Source: Candidatus Melainabacteria bacterium (lineage in GTDB: Bacteria; Cyanobacteriota; Vampirovibrionia; 2-02-FULL-35-15). Taken from it: DNA of 64,000 nucleotides. The stretch covers positions 1-64,000 of the forward strand of contig JACPSL010000038.1 in NCBI GenBank assembly GCA_016193285.1. The letters run 5' to 3'. Positions 40,928-48,645 of the stretch are shown here, piece after piece (the stretch's first letter is position 1; each line of letters opens with the position of its first letter). Under the pieces are notes generated by a model. It was not told where the DNA came from, did no database searches, and saw nothing but the letters and a program-made list of their open reading frames with translations. The position numbers were made by a program, and so were the translations under genes.

Positions 40928-41659
40928 TTATTTTTGAGCAGTAGCTTTTTCTAGTTCTAACTGAGAAATGACCTTTTCAAAATGATCCAGAGGATAGGCT
41001 CCAAATATTTTTATACCATTTAACAAGAATCCAGGTGTACCTTGAATCCCAACAGATTCTGCTTGCTTTATATCCCCCTTGATTCCTTTGTCAGCATCTT
41101 CACTAACTCTATCTTTATTAAATTTGTCAATATTTAAACCAATGTCTTTTGCAATTTGTACATAAAGCTCTTCGCCAAGTTTACCTTGATTTTCAAAGAG
41201 CTTGTCATGATATTCAAAAAACTTTCCTTGTTTTCCTGCTGCCCAAGCTGCTTTTGCTGCTGGCATTGCTTCTGGATGGAAACCTAGCGGGAAATGCTTG
41301 AAAACATACTTTAGCTTTTTATCATACTTCTTTTGAAGTTCTTTTATTGTGTCATCACCTCGCTTGCAAAACGGACATTGAAAATCAGAAAATGCAATTA
41401 CTGTGTAATCTGCTTTCTTCTCACCTTTAACTGGTGACTCACCTATTTCAACTTCAGCTCTGTCTGCTAATAGTTTTTTAAATTCTTCTTCTTTTTGTTT
41501 TTCTGCAGCTTCCTTCTCATACTTCTCAAGAGCTTCTTTTATTATTTGTGGATTTTTCTTAATAATATCCAGAACTAAACTTTCAAAACTATTTTCTTCA
41601 GCAAAAGCATATGGTGCAAATAATGCTAATGCCATTATTATTGATAAGATTTTTTTCAT
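40928..41659 (-). CDS. DsbA-family (DSBA-like thioredoxin) oxidoreductase, 243 aa
   Basis: AAGGAG precedes ATG 41659. The signal peptide is MKKILSIIMALALFAPYAFA, cleaved after residue 20. A helical linker (about 22-80) leads to the DsbA/BdbD-like domain: FSDFQCPFCKRGD with Cys95 and Cys98, HFPLGFHPEA, and the cis-Pro in GIQGTPGFLLNG. The long helical insert and F-x-C-P-F-C are typical of the Com1/ScoI-like DsbA group. It probably oxidises or isomerises exported proteins. It is one of three thioredoxin-fold genes in 2 kb on the same strand, separated from the other two by 118 bp. Confidence 0.88.
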   Translation of the reverse strand: MKKILSIIMALALFAPYAFAEENSFESLVLDIIKKNPQIIKEALEKYEKEAAEKQKEEEFKKLLADRAEVEIGESPVKGEKKADYTVIAFSDFQCPFCKRGDDTIKELQKKYDKKLKYVFKHFPLGFHPEAMPAAKAAWAAGKQGKFFEYHDKLFENQGKLGEELYVQIAKDIGLNIDKFNKDRVSEDADKGIKGDIKQAESVGIQGTPGFLLNGIKIFGAYPLDHFEKVISQLELEKATAQK

Positions 41660-41758
41660 TTCTCTCTCCTTTTATTTATACAATACAAAACAAGTCTGAA
41701 CTTTCTTCTATTTTAACGCATGATCCGTTTTTCTAATTGTTCTCCTCTACATTGATCA

Positions 41759-41764
41759 TATAAT
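41759..41764 (+). promoter_or_regulatory. -10 box TATAAT, leaderless DUF4127 gene
   Basis: A consensus TATAAT ends six bases before ATG 41771, so the predicted start of transcription is the A of ATG. There is no Shine-Dalgarno. Confidence 0.65.
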
Positions 41765-41770
41765 CATACT

Positions 41771-43156
41771 ATGATAGAAAAAAACTCTTTTGCATTACTT
41801 CCTCTGGATAATCGTCCAGTGTCGTATTTATTGCCAAAACAAGTTGCAGACTTTTCAGGGATTGATTTGATTTTACCAGAAAGAAGATTTCTTGGTGGTT
41901 TAAAAAATGGTTCTGATTTAAAATACATTGAAAACTGGTTAAAAGAATTAAATGATATTGGTACATTAATTATTTCTCTGGACAATTTTGTCTATGGTGG
42001 ATTAATTCAAAGCAGAAAGCATTCATTTAAATCAGAGGAATTAGAAAAGCGTGTTAATTTATTTAAAAATTACTGTAGAGACATGCCACGGCATGTCTCT
42101 ACGGTGTACGGATTCTCTTCAATAATGCGAATATCAAATTACAATAGCGATGAAGAAGAGAAAGATTATTGGAAAGAATATGGTGAAAAGATATTTCAAG
42201 GTGCATTTGAGTTAATTCCTCCCGAAATTCTTGCAGATTATAAAGCACATAGGAATAAAAATTTTTCAATTAACTTATTGTGGTTAGAGTCCTTGCATGA
42301 AGATTGTTTTAAATATTTAGTTTTTTCTTGTGATGATTCATCTCAACATGGGATTAATGTTATTGAAGCAGAGTATATAAAGAAACAAATTGAAAGCCAT
42401 AAGTTCTCTCAAATTGCAAAGGTTATTTCTGGAACTGATGAGATTCCACTTGTTTTACTAACTAAAGCTGTTTTGGATCACTATAAAATTAAGCCAACTG
42501 TTTCTCTTTACTTTGACAGCGAAGAGGGAAAAAATCAATTAGCTAAGTATGAATCAAATTCAATTTATGCTTCAGTACTAAATCAAGTTGAAACTCTAGG
42601 ACTTGAAATTAAAGATTCTGGTAATTCAGATTTAATTATTTTTGTACATTGTTCTGACTCAATACAAGGTGATCATGTTTTTCATAATGAGCCAAAAGAT
42701 ATAAGTAAAAATGTAGAAAATTTTAAAAAAACATTAGAAGAAATTAAAAATCCATTTGTTGTAACTGATTTAGCATATGCAAATGGTTCTGATCCAAAAC
42801 TAATCCAATCCCTAACGAATTCAAAAGTTAATTGGACAAAATGTTATGGTTATGCTGGATGGAATACAGCTTCTAACAGTATAGGTACCGCTTTAGCAAT
42901 TGGTGTAAATAGGTGGGTTGCTGAAAAAAGAAATGTGTTTAATGAAAAAGCTTTTAAGAAATGTTTGCTTGTGAGATTTTTAGATGATTATGCATATCAG
43001 GCTCAAATAAGACACAAAAATATTAACGAGATAGAGTTAAATGATAGGATAAAATCTCATGTTAAAACTTTTTCAAAACTTCTTGACCTTAATGATATAA
43101 ATGTTAAAGGTAGTCTACCTTGGAATAGATCGTTTGAAGTAGAAATTATAATTTAA
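41771..43156 (+). CDS. DUF4127 family protein
   Basis: A 461-residue cytosolic protein. LLPLDNRPVSYLLPKQVADF, GLIQSRKHSF, and the C-terminal DLAYANGSDPKL and YAGWNTASNSIGTALA match DUF4127, a family found in Firmicutes and others with unknown function. Conserved Asp, Asn and Arg residues of LPLDxRP suggest an enzyme. Residues about 102-111 (CRDMPRHVST) are encoded by a 28-nt palindrome (42075-42102). argS starts at the next base, so the two are co-transcribed. Confidence 0.83.
   Translation: MIEKNSFALLPLDNRPVSYLLPKQVADFSGIDLILPERRFLGGLKNGSDLKYIENWLKELNDIGTLIISLDNFVYGGLIQSRKHSFKSEELEKRVNLFKNYCRDMPRHVSTVYGFSSIMRISNYNSDEEEKDYWKEYGEKIFQGAFELIPPEILADYKAHRNKNFSINLLWLESLHEDCFKYLVFSCDDSSQHGINVIEAEYIKKQIESHKFSQIAKVISGTDEIPLVLLTKAVLDHYKIKPTVSLYFDSEEGKNQLAKYESNSIYASVLNQVETLGLEIKDSGNSDLIIFVHCSDSIQGDHVFHNEPKDISKNVENFKKTLEEIKNPFVVTDLAYANGSDPKLIQSLTNSKVNWTKCYGYAGWNTASNSIGTALAIGVNRWVAEKRNVFNEKAFKKCLLVRFLDDYAYQAQIRHKNINEIELNDRIKSHVKTFSKLLDLNDINVKGSLPWNRSFEVEIII
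42075..42102. repeat. 28-nt palindromic element in the DUF4127 gene
   Basis: Thirteen-base arms GTAGAGACATGCC and GGCATGTCTCTAC are perfectly complementary around AC. Translated in frame as CRDMPRHVST, in a frame different from the mtnA copies. Confidence 0.88.
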
Positions 43157-44794
43157 ATGTCCTACAAACAAAAAATACAAGCTGAAATTAAAAAAGCCCT
43201 AAATAGTCTGGCAAAAGATATTATTATTGAACGAACAAAACAAAAAGAACATGGTGATGTTGCAACTAATATAGCTATGATACTTGCTAAAGAACAAAAA
43301 AGAAGTCCTCTTGAAATTGCAAATGAAATCAGGAGAAAAATCAAGCAAGATAAAAACTTAATAGCAAATATCGAAGTAGCAAAACCTGGATTTATAAATT
43401 TTTTTGTTGGAGACAATGCGTTAGCTGAATCATTGGCTGAAGTCCTTAAGATAAAAAATGATTTTGGATATTCCAAGAAAAAGTTAAAAGAAAAAATATT
43501 GATTGAATATGTTTCAGCTAACCCAACAGGTGATTTGCATATTGGTCATGGCAGACAAGCAGTTATTGGTAGTAGTCTAGCTAATCTTTTGGAAGCAAGT
43601 GGCCATGAGATTTCTAATGAGTTTTACATAAATGACTATGGTGAACAGATTGCAAACTTTTCATATACATGCTTTGCAGTTTACAGAAAATTAAAAGGTG
43701 AACATGTTGAATGGAAAGAAGATTTTTATCCAGAAGAAGGGATTCTACCTTATGTAGAAAATTGTTGTAGAGGCGAGATTGCCTCGCCTCTACAAATTGG
43801 ACAAATGGTAAAGGACTTGATATTAAAATCCCAGAAAGAATTATTAGCATCATGTAAGGTAAACTTTGAAAGGTGGTTTAGTGAAGCAGTTTTACATGAA
43901 AGCAAAGCAGTTGAAGAGACATTAAAAAAGCTAAAAGAAAAAAATTATACATATGAGCATGAAGATGCAATCTGGTTTAAAGCAAAAGATTTTGGTGATG
44001 TTAGAGATAGAGTTTTAATACGGTCAGATAAGAGACCAACATATTTAACTAGCGATATTGCATATCATATTGATAAGTTTAAACGTGGCTATGATAGGTT
44101 AATTACAATTTGGGGAGCTGATCATCATGGTCAGGAAATTAGCCTAAAAGGAGGTCTAAAAGCTTTAGGCTATGATGAGAATAAATTAGAAATTGTTTTT
44201 GTACAAATGGTTAGTCTTAAACAAGAAGGTAAAGAAGTAAAGATGTCAAAAAGAGCTGGCACAGTGGTTACCATTAAAGAAGTTTTAGATGAAGTTGGTC
44301 TTGATGCTTTTAGGTATTTTTTAGTAGAAACACATCCAAATAACAGAATGATTTTTAATATTGATCTTGCAAAAAAACAAGATAAAGACAATCCTGTTTA
44401 TTACGTTCAGTATGCACACGCAAGGTGCTGTAGTGTTTTTAGACAGTTAAAGGATTTAAAGCTAACAATTAGTGAGTTGGATTTTGTTCCAGAATTATTA
44501 TTAAACCTTTTTAAAACAGAAAAGCAAGAATATGATGCAACCAAAGATATCGTTCTTAAGATATTAGATTTCCCGGAGGAAGTAGTACTAGCTAGTGTCA
44601 ACAGATCACCTAATAGAATTGCAAATTACCTAAAAGATTTAGCAACCAGCTTTCATCAGTTTTATACAGTATGTCGCGTGATATCAAAAAATATAAACCT
44701 TACTAAAGCAAGACTTGGTTTAGTTCAAGCTGTCAAGATAACTATTAATAACGGGTTAAAAATACTTGGTATTAGCGCGCCAGAAGCAATGTAA
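43157..44794 (+). CDS. argS: Arginyl-tRNA synthetase
   Basis: A 545-residue class I synthetase. The N-terminal tRNA-D-loop-binding domain is at about 1-100, the Rossmann core has PTGDLHIGHGR (HIGH at 128-131) and EVKMSKRAGT (KMSK-like at 362-365), and the C-terminal DALR anticodon-binding domain is present. Residues 204-212 (CRGEIASPL) come from a 27-nt palindromic element in the stem-contact region after EEGILPYVEN. The start abuts the DUF4127 stop and lacks a Shine-Dalgarno, implying coupling. It is followed directly by a six-unit heptamer array. Confidence 0.94.
   Translation: MSYKQKIQAEIKKALNSLAKDIIIERTKQKEHGDVATNIAMILAKEQKRSPLEIANEIRRKIKQDKNLIANIEVAKPGFINFFVGDNALAESLAEVLKIKNDFGYSKKKLKEKILIEYVSANPTGDLHIGHGRQAVIGSSLANLLEASGHEISNEFYINDYGEQIANFSYTCFAVYRKLKGEHVEWKEDFYPEEGILPYVENCCRGEIASPLQIGQMVKDLILKSQKELLASCKVNFERWFSEAVLHESKAVEETLKKLKEKNYTYEHEDAIWFKAKDFGDVRDRVLIRSDKRPTYLTSDIAYHIDKFKRGYDRLITIWGADHHGQEISLKGGLKALGYDENKLEIVFVQMVSLKQEGKEVKMSKRAGTVVTIKEVLDEVGLDAFRYFLVETHPNNRMIFNIDLAKKQDKDNPVYYVQYAHARCCSVFRQLKDLKLTISELDFVPELLLNLFKTEKQEYDATKDIVLKILDFPEEVVLASVNRSPNRIANYLKDLATSFHQFYTVCRVISKNINLTKARLGLVQAVKITINNGLKILGISAPEAM
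43767..43793. repeat. 27-nt palindromic element in argS
   Basis: Arms GTAGAGGCGAG and CTCGCCTCTAC surround ATTGC; flanking TT and AA extend the stem to 13 bp. Translated in frame as part of CRGEIASPLQ. Confidence 0.88.
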
Positions 44795-44836
44795 TTTTCA
44801 ATTTTCAATTTTCAATTTTCAATTCTCAATTCTCAA
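44795..44836. repeat. Heptanucleotide tandem repeat (TTYTCAA)6
   Basis: Four TTTTCAA and two TTCTCAA units begin at the base after the argS stop codon. The same units occur at 4840-4860 and, inverted, at 58417-58445. Confidence 0.9.
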
Positions 44837-44844
44837 TTAAGTGT

Positions 44845-44850
44845 TAGAAT
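44845..44850 (+). promoter_or_regulatory. -10 box TAGAAT, leaderless start
   Basis: TAGAAT ends six bases before ATG 44857, immediately after the heptamer array. Confidence 0.5.
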
Positions 44851-44856
44851 TATTAC

Positions 44857-45138
44857 ATGCCTGACACTCCTTATTGTCCACTCTTAAGTATCAACAAAGA
44901 TGTTCCTGTCTTATGTCAGGAAGAACTTTGTATGTGGTATGTTAAACAGCTAAAGTTATGTTCTATAACTGTCCAAGCATATACAAGCGCAATGGGTTTA
45001 CAGATGCCAATTGCAAAAACTTCTCCTACACCTTCTCCTGTACCACAAGCTAAAGTTCAAGTTAAACAAGATTTAACTTCTCAATCTAAAAAACAAGAAA
45101 CAAAGGCAAACCCTTTTGCTTTGGATGATCTAGATTGA
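44857..45138 (+). CDS. Small Cys-containing protein, 93 aa
   Basis: The N-terminal half has four or five cysteines in the pattern YCPLL, LCQEELCMWY and KLC, spaced like small metal-binding (Zn or Fe-S) motifs of the form C-x(n)-C-x4-C-x(n)-C seen in many uncharacterised bacterial proteins. From residue 45 it is a Pro/Gln/Lys-rich linker ending in the acidic ANPFALDDLD. No signal peptide. It is followed by a coiled-coil protein in the same orientation. Confidence 0.6.
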   Translation: MPDTPYCPLLSINKDVPVLCQEELCMWYVKQLKLCSITVQAYTSAMGLQMPIAKTSPTPSPVPQAKVQVKQDLTSQSKKQETKANPFALDDLD

Positions 45139-45183
45139 ATTAGAGTTTAAGAACAATTTTCTGATAATATCGTCTTTAAATTT

Positions 45184-45660
45184 ATGGGGCAAGTTGCAAA
45201 AAGTACAAGTTTAGAAGGGTTTGAACAACTTTGGGAAACATCAGAATCATCTCAATCTATTGATGTTATTTCAAATCAAATCCATGCAATCTTAAAAGTT
45301 TTAGTTGATGAAAGAATTGCATTAAAACAAGAAAATCAACTTGTTGCTGAACTTAAGGAACATATTTATTCATTAGAAACCCAGCTTCAAAAACTTAATT
45401 GGCAACTAGGTCAAAGAGAAAAAGAATTATCCATTTTACACAGTGAATACTATCAAGTTAAAGCACAGAAAGAAACTCTGGAAAAACAAAATGAAAACCA
45501 CAAAGAACTTTTACAAGAAAATAAAGAAATTAGAAAACTTGCAGAGCAACTTTCAAATCAAATTCTTCAAGAAAAATCTAAAAATGAACAGCTTGTAGAA
45601 ATTTTAATGAGCCTAAGTAATCCTGATTTAAAAAAAATTAGAGAAAGATTTAAAATTTAA
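45184..45660 (+). CDS. Coiled-coil protein, 158 aa
   Basis: After a short N-terminal segment (FEQLWETSESSQSIDVIS) the protein is a nearly continuous heptad helix from about 35 to 145, rich in Glu, Gln, Lys and Leu (HIYSLETQLQKLNWQLGQRE). No enzymatic motif. The last 11 bases overlap convergent prmC. It probably forms a scaffold. Confidence 0.6.
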   Translation: MGQVAKSTSLEGFEQLWETSESSQSIDVISNQIHAILKVLVDERIALKQENQLVAELKEHIYSLETQLQKLNWQLGQREKELSILHSEYYQVKAQKETLEKQNENHKELLQENKEIRKLAEQLSNQILQEKSKNEQLVEILMSLSNPDLKKIRERFKI

Positions 45661-46441
45661 TAAATAAACAACGATCCAGATTATTGTAATCTTTTACAAT
45701 CTCAAAATTATTTAATCCTTCTTTTTTTAACAAAGATTTTAAATCATTTACAAGAGGTGGATCAATTTCAAGTGCTAGCATCTGAGTGCTGAGTGCTAAT
45801 CTGATAATCCTCTCATAATAAATTAATGATCCATATAATGCAATTTTTGGTTCATGTAAAATTTCTGGCTGAATCGCTGGTTCGCCGTCTCGCCGTCTCG
45901 CCGGTTCGTTTTCTTTCACATACGGTGGATTTGAAATTATTAAATCAATTTTGTGTGATTTAAAAAGATCCTCTGTATCTTTTGAAAACACATCACAAAT
46001 CTTGAATTGAATTTTATCTGCGACGTTATTTTTGGTGGCATTTTCTTTAGCAAGAGCAATAATTTCTTTTTTAATATCAATTGCAATAATTTTTATATTT
46101 GGAATTAATTTTGCAAGAGCAATGGCAATTATTCCTGAACCAGTACCAATGTCAAGGGCATGCCGCGGCATGCCCCTACGAACGGTCTCTTCTACCAATA
46201 TTTCTGTCTCTGGCCTTGGAATTAAAACATGGTTATTTACTTTTACTTCAAAATCCATGAAGTATGCCTTGCCAAGTAAGTATTGAAGCGGTGTTCTAGT
46301 CTTAATCCTTTCTTCAACAATATTTTTTATTTTGTTTAGATTTTCTTTCCCAAACTCTTTATAGAGAATGGAGATTTCTTTTTTAGCTTCAGCTTCTTCT
46401 ATGCCTGCATTTATTAGTTTCTTTAAGAGATCTTTATTCAT
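45650..46441 (-). CDS. prmC: Release-factor glutamine N5-methyltransferase PrmC
   Basis: Methylates the GGQ glutamine of release factors. The 263-residue protein has an N-terminal helical domain, then RTPLQYLLGKAYFMDFEVKV, RPETEILVEE, the SAM-binding DIGTGSGIIAIAL, and IISNPPYV (about residue 170) with catalytic Asn-Pro-Pro-Tyr. Three repeat insertions are visible: RRGMPRHA (about 88-96) from a palindromic element directly before the SAM motif, RRRDGEPA (about 180-190) from an octanucleotide array after NPPYVKE, and a two-unit TGAGTGC heptamer near LSTQMLALE. The upstream methyltransferase overlaps it by 4 bp, making a three-gene operon. Confidence 0.93.
   Translation of the reverse strand: MNKDLLKKLINAGIEEAEAKKEISILYKEFGKENLNKIKNIVEERIKTRTPLQYLLGKAYFMDFEVKVNNHVLIPRPETEILVEETVRRGMPRHALDIGTGSGIIAIALAKLIPNIKIIAIDIKKEIIALAKENATKNNVADKIQFKICDVFSKDTEDLFKSHKIDLIISNPPYVKENEPARRRDGEPAIQPEILHEPKIALYGSLIYYERIIRLALSTQMLALEIDPPLVNDLKSLLKKEGLNNFEIVKDYNNLDRCLFIKF
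45783..45796. repeat. Two-unit heptamer TGAGTGC in prmC
   Basis: TGAGTGC occurs twice in tandem within the 3' part of prmC. Too short to be secure alone, but of the same 7-nt period as the other arrays. Confidence 0.4.
45874..45905. repeat. Octanucleotide tandem repeat (TCGCCGTC) inside prmC
   Basis: Four units: TCGCTGGT, TCGCCGTC, TCGCCGTC, TCGCCGGT. They encode the ARRRDGEPA part of PrmC right after the NPPY motif. They are GC-rich in an AT-rich gene. Related units appear at 53632-53647 and 57254-57269. Confidence 0.85.
46152..46179. repeat. Eroded palindromic element in prmC
   Basis: The inner 20 nt (46156-46175) form a perfect palindrome with GGGCATGCCG arms. The right end CCCCTAC fits the family, while the left end GTCAAGGG has drifted from GTAGGGG. 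Translated on the minus strand as RRGMPRHA, just before DIGTGSG. Confidence 0.8.
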
Positions 46442-47115
46442 ATTTTCTTAGCAAGTATTACAAAATGATCATCATAAGGACTGTCTAGATTTTTTCTTAT
46501 GGCTTTAATTTCATTTTCAGATAGTTCTGTGAGTGTATTTGTATGAAGCTTTTTAAATAAAGATATTGAAATAACTTTGAGGTGAATTTTTTTGAAAAAC
46601 TTTTTAATATAAAAATCTCTATAGCCCCATGTTTTAATACCAGCCTTACTTGTGTACATTTGTTTTGGGCTTTTGCCATCGTAATCAGTAGAACTTAGAT
46701 TGTCAAATGCAGTAAATGCAAAATACCCACCAGATTTAAGGATTTTTTTTACATTTTTAATTACCTTATCGGGATCTTTTGCGTAATCTAAAACTCCTGA
46801 GCTTATTACAAAATCAAATTTTTCTCTTCCAAACTCTTTAGTGAGATTAATATCTTGACTTGCTTTTAAGAGCTTAAACTTTCCTAAGCATTTCTTCTTT
46901 AAAAGATTCTTTGCTATCTTTAAGGACTTTTTGTTTATATCAAAACCAGTAATGTTTAAGTAAGGTTCTTTTTTTAATAAGTATCTTGTTACTCCACCTT
47001 TTCCAATACCAATTTCAAGTATGTTACTGTTCTTTTTAATTTTATTTAAGATTAACTTTGCAACTGGTTTTTGCCCCCGCCAGTATGTTTCATCGGGTAT
47101 TTTAGTGTGTTTCAT
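46438..47115 (-). CDS. Class I SAM-dependent methyltransferase, 225 aa
   Basis: NILEIGIGKGGVTRYLL is motif I, GFDINKKSLKIAKNLL motif II and FDFVISSGVLDYAKDPDKVI the acidic region after motif III, as in methyltransferase 11/25 families. The N-terminal DETYWRGQKPVAKLIL is helical. The substrate is unknown. It overlaps by 4 bp both with the upstream cupin gene and with prmC downstream, so it is within a tight operon. Confidence 0.8.
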   Translation of the reverse strand: MKHTKIPDETYWRGQKPVAKLILNKIKKNSNILEIGIGKGGVTRYLLKKEPYLNITGFDINKKSLKIAKNLLKKKCLGKFKLLKASQDINLTKEFGREKFDFVISSGVLDYAKDPDKVIKNVKKILKSGGYFAFTAFDNLSSTDYDGKSPKQMYTSKAGIKTWGYRDFYIKKFFKKIHLKVISISLFKKLHTNTLTELSENEIKAIRKNLDSPYDDHFVILAKKI

Positions 47116-47480
47116 TTAACTCGTCCAAAATCGTCTTCAAGTCGTACAATATCATCTTCTCCAAAATAAGTCCCTGTTTGTACTTCAATTATTTCAGCTG
47201 CCTCATCTTCAATATTTTTAATTCTATGCTTTATACCTACTGGAACTGATACTGTCTGACCATATGAATAAATTTCTTTTTTTCCCCCAATTGTAATTTC
47301 AAGTTTTCCTTTTATGATGGTCCATGTTTCTGTTCTTTTATTGTGGTATTGAAGACTAAATCTTTTTTTAGGATTGATTATAAGTTTTTTAACTTTGCAA
47401 TATTCACTGTCAAGGAGTACAACATAGCTACCCCAAGGGCGAGGCGCTGGTGAGATATCTTGTTTCTTGTGGCAGTTCAT
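47112..47480 (-). CDS. Cupin protein, mannose-6-phosphate isomerase type II C-terminal-like
   Basis: I choose ATG 47480 (MNCHKKQDISPAPRPWGSYV); a further 21 codons would overlap the divergent flavoprotein gene. The 122-residue product matches the cupin domain of GDP-mannose pyrophosphorylase/PMI-II: PRPWGSYVVL, KKLIINPKKRFSLQYHNKRT with metal-binding His, ETWTIIKGKLEIT, VPVGIKHRIKN and EVQTGTYFGEDDIVRLEDDF. The fused guanylyltransferase part is absent, as in the small stand-alone cupins. It probably isomerises a sugar phosphate. It leads the operon to prmC. Confidence 0.8.
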   Translation of the reverse strand: MNCHKKQDISPAPRPWGSYVVLLDSEYCKVKKLIINPKKRFSLQYHNKRTETWTIIKGKLEITIGGKKEIYSYGQTVSVPVGIKHRIKNIEDEAAEIIEVQTGTYFGEDDIVRLEDDFGRVK

Positions 47481-47508
47481 TTGAATACTTAGATATTTTA
47501 CCGCATGA

Positions 47509-47514
47509 TAGAAT
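47509..47514 (+). promoter_or_regulatory. -10 box TAGAAT, leaderless GTG start
   Basis: TAGAAT ends six bases before GTG 47521 on the + strand, with no Shine-Dalgarno, between divergent genes. Confidence 0.5.
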
Positions 47515-47520
47515 ACCGTT

Positions 47521-48645
47521 GTGACTTCAACTTTTGACTGCATTATTGTTGGCTCAGGACCAAGTGGCGGAGCTGCAGCATATCATTTAACTAAACTTGG
47601 TCATAAGGTTTTAATTATAGAAAAAGAAAAACTTCCACGTTATAAACCTTGTGGTGGTGGAGTGTCACCAATTATTTCCAGATGGTTTGACTTTGACTTT
47701 ACTCCTGTTATTTTACAAAAAGTAAAAACATTTCGTTACACATGGTGTGGAGAGGAGCCTATTGACATTGGACTTGAATTAAAAGAACCTTTGTGGATGG
47801 TAAAAAGAAATGACTTTGATTTTTATATTATTACTCAAGCATTAAAAAAAGGTGCCAAACTGTTTGATGAGACAGAGGTAATCAACGTTGAATTTAAAGA
47901 TAGCTGGTGGACTATTAAAACAAACTTACATAAAATTAAAGCTTTGTATTTAATTGCTTGCGATGGAGCTAAAGGAAGGCTTGCGAATTTACTTGGGTTT
48001 AAAGACAGAAAGTATACAGTAGGTGGTGCAATAGAAGCTGAAGCAAGTGTTGGTATTAAAAACAGCTTTACAGCACATTTTGAATTTGGTATGGTAAAAA
48101 ATGGTTACCTGTGGAATTTTCCTAAAATAGATGGCTGCTCTCTTGGAGTAGGTGTATTTAAAAATGGTGCAAATCAGGATCTTAAGACTATTGTTAGCAA
48201 GTACACAAGCATTTTTAACATTGATTTTAAAACCACACAACAATATGGCCATCCTCTTTTGCTATGGAATGGAAACCAAAAACTTCATGCTGAAAATGGA
48301 AGAGCACTACTAGCTGGTGAAGCAGCTTGTCTAGTGGATCCACTTACAGCAGAAGGAATTCGTCCTTCTATTTTTAGTGGTATTAAAGCAGCAGAAGCAG
48401 TTAGTAAGGCACTTTGCGGAGATGCAAGTGCAATAAAAAAATATACTAAAATAATTCATAATGAGTTAGGGAGAAATATGAGAATTGCAAGAAGGTTGTC
48501 AAGGTTTCTTTATATGTTTCCAGATGTCTGTTACAAAACAATACTTAAACGTCCATCAGCAACAAATACAATGGCTAAAATACTTTGCGGTGAAATGGAT
48601 TATAAAGATTTAGTTCCTTTGTCTTTTTTTCGGTTTAAATCTTAG
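47521..48645 (+). CDS. Geranylgeranyl reductase family FAD-dependent oxidoreductase
   Basis: A 374-residue flavoprotein. The FAD Rossmann motif is CIIVGSGPSGGAAAYHL at 7-23 with KVLIIEKEKLPRYKPCGGGV, where PCGGG is the hallmark of the family; LLAGEAACLVDPLTAEGIRP is the second FAD motif. Relatives saturate geranylgeranyl chains (ChlP in chlorophyll/tocopherol synthesis) or archaeal lipids and menaquinone tails. No chlorophyll genes are seen, so an isoprenoid or quinone side chain is the likely substrate. It starts with GTG at a leaderless promoter. It overlaps convergent small gene 48635 by 11 bp. Confidence 0.86.
   Translation: MTSTFDCIIVGSGPSGGAAAYHLTKLGHKVLIIEKEKLPRYKPCGGGVSPIISRWFDFDFTPVILQKVKTFRYTWCGEEPIDIGLELKEPLWMVKRNDFDFYIITQALKKGAKLFDETEVINVEFKDSWWTIKTNLHKIKALYLIACDGAKGRLANLLGFKDRKYTVGGAIEAEASVGIKNSFTAHFEFGMVKNGYLWNFPKIDGCSLGVGVFKNGANQDLKTIVSKYTSIFNIDFKTTQQYGHPLLLWNGNQKLHAENGRALLAGEAACLVDPLTAEGIRPSIFSGIKAAEAVSKALCGDASAIKKYTKIIHNELGRNMRIARRLSRFLYMFPDVCYKTILKRPSATNTMAKILCGEMDYKDLVPLSFFRFKS

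Noticed and set aside
41738-41752. CCTCTAC near 41745 as a ninth palindromic element
   Set aside because: No complementary GTAGAGG arm lies upstream; only one end motif is present.
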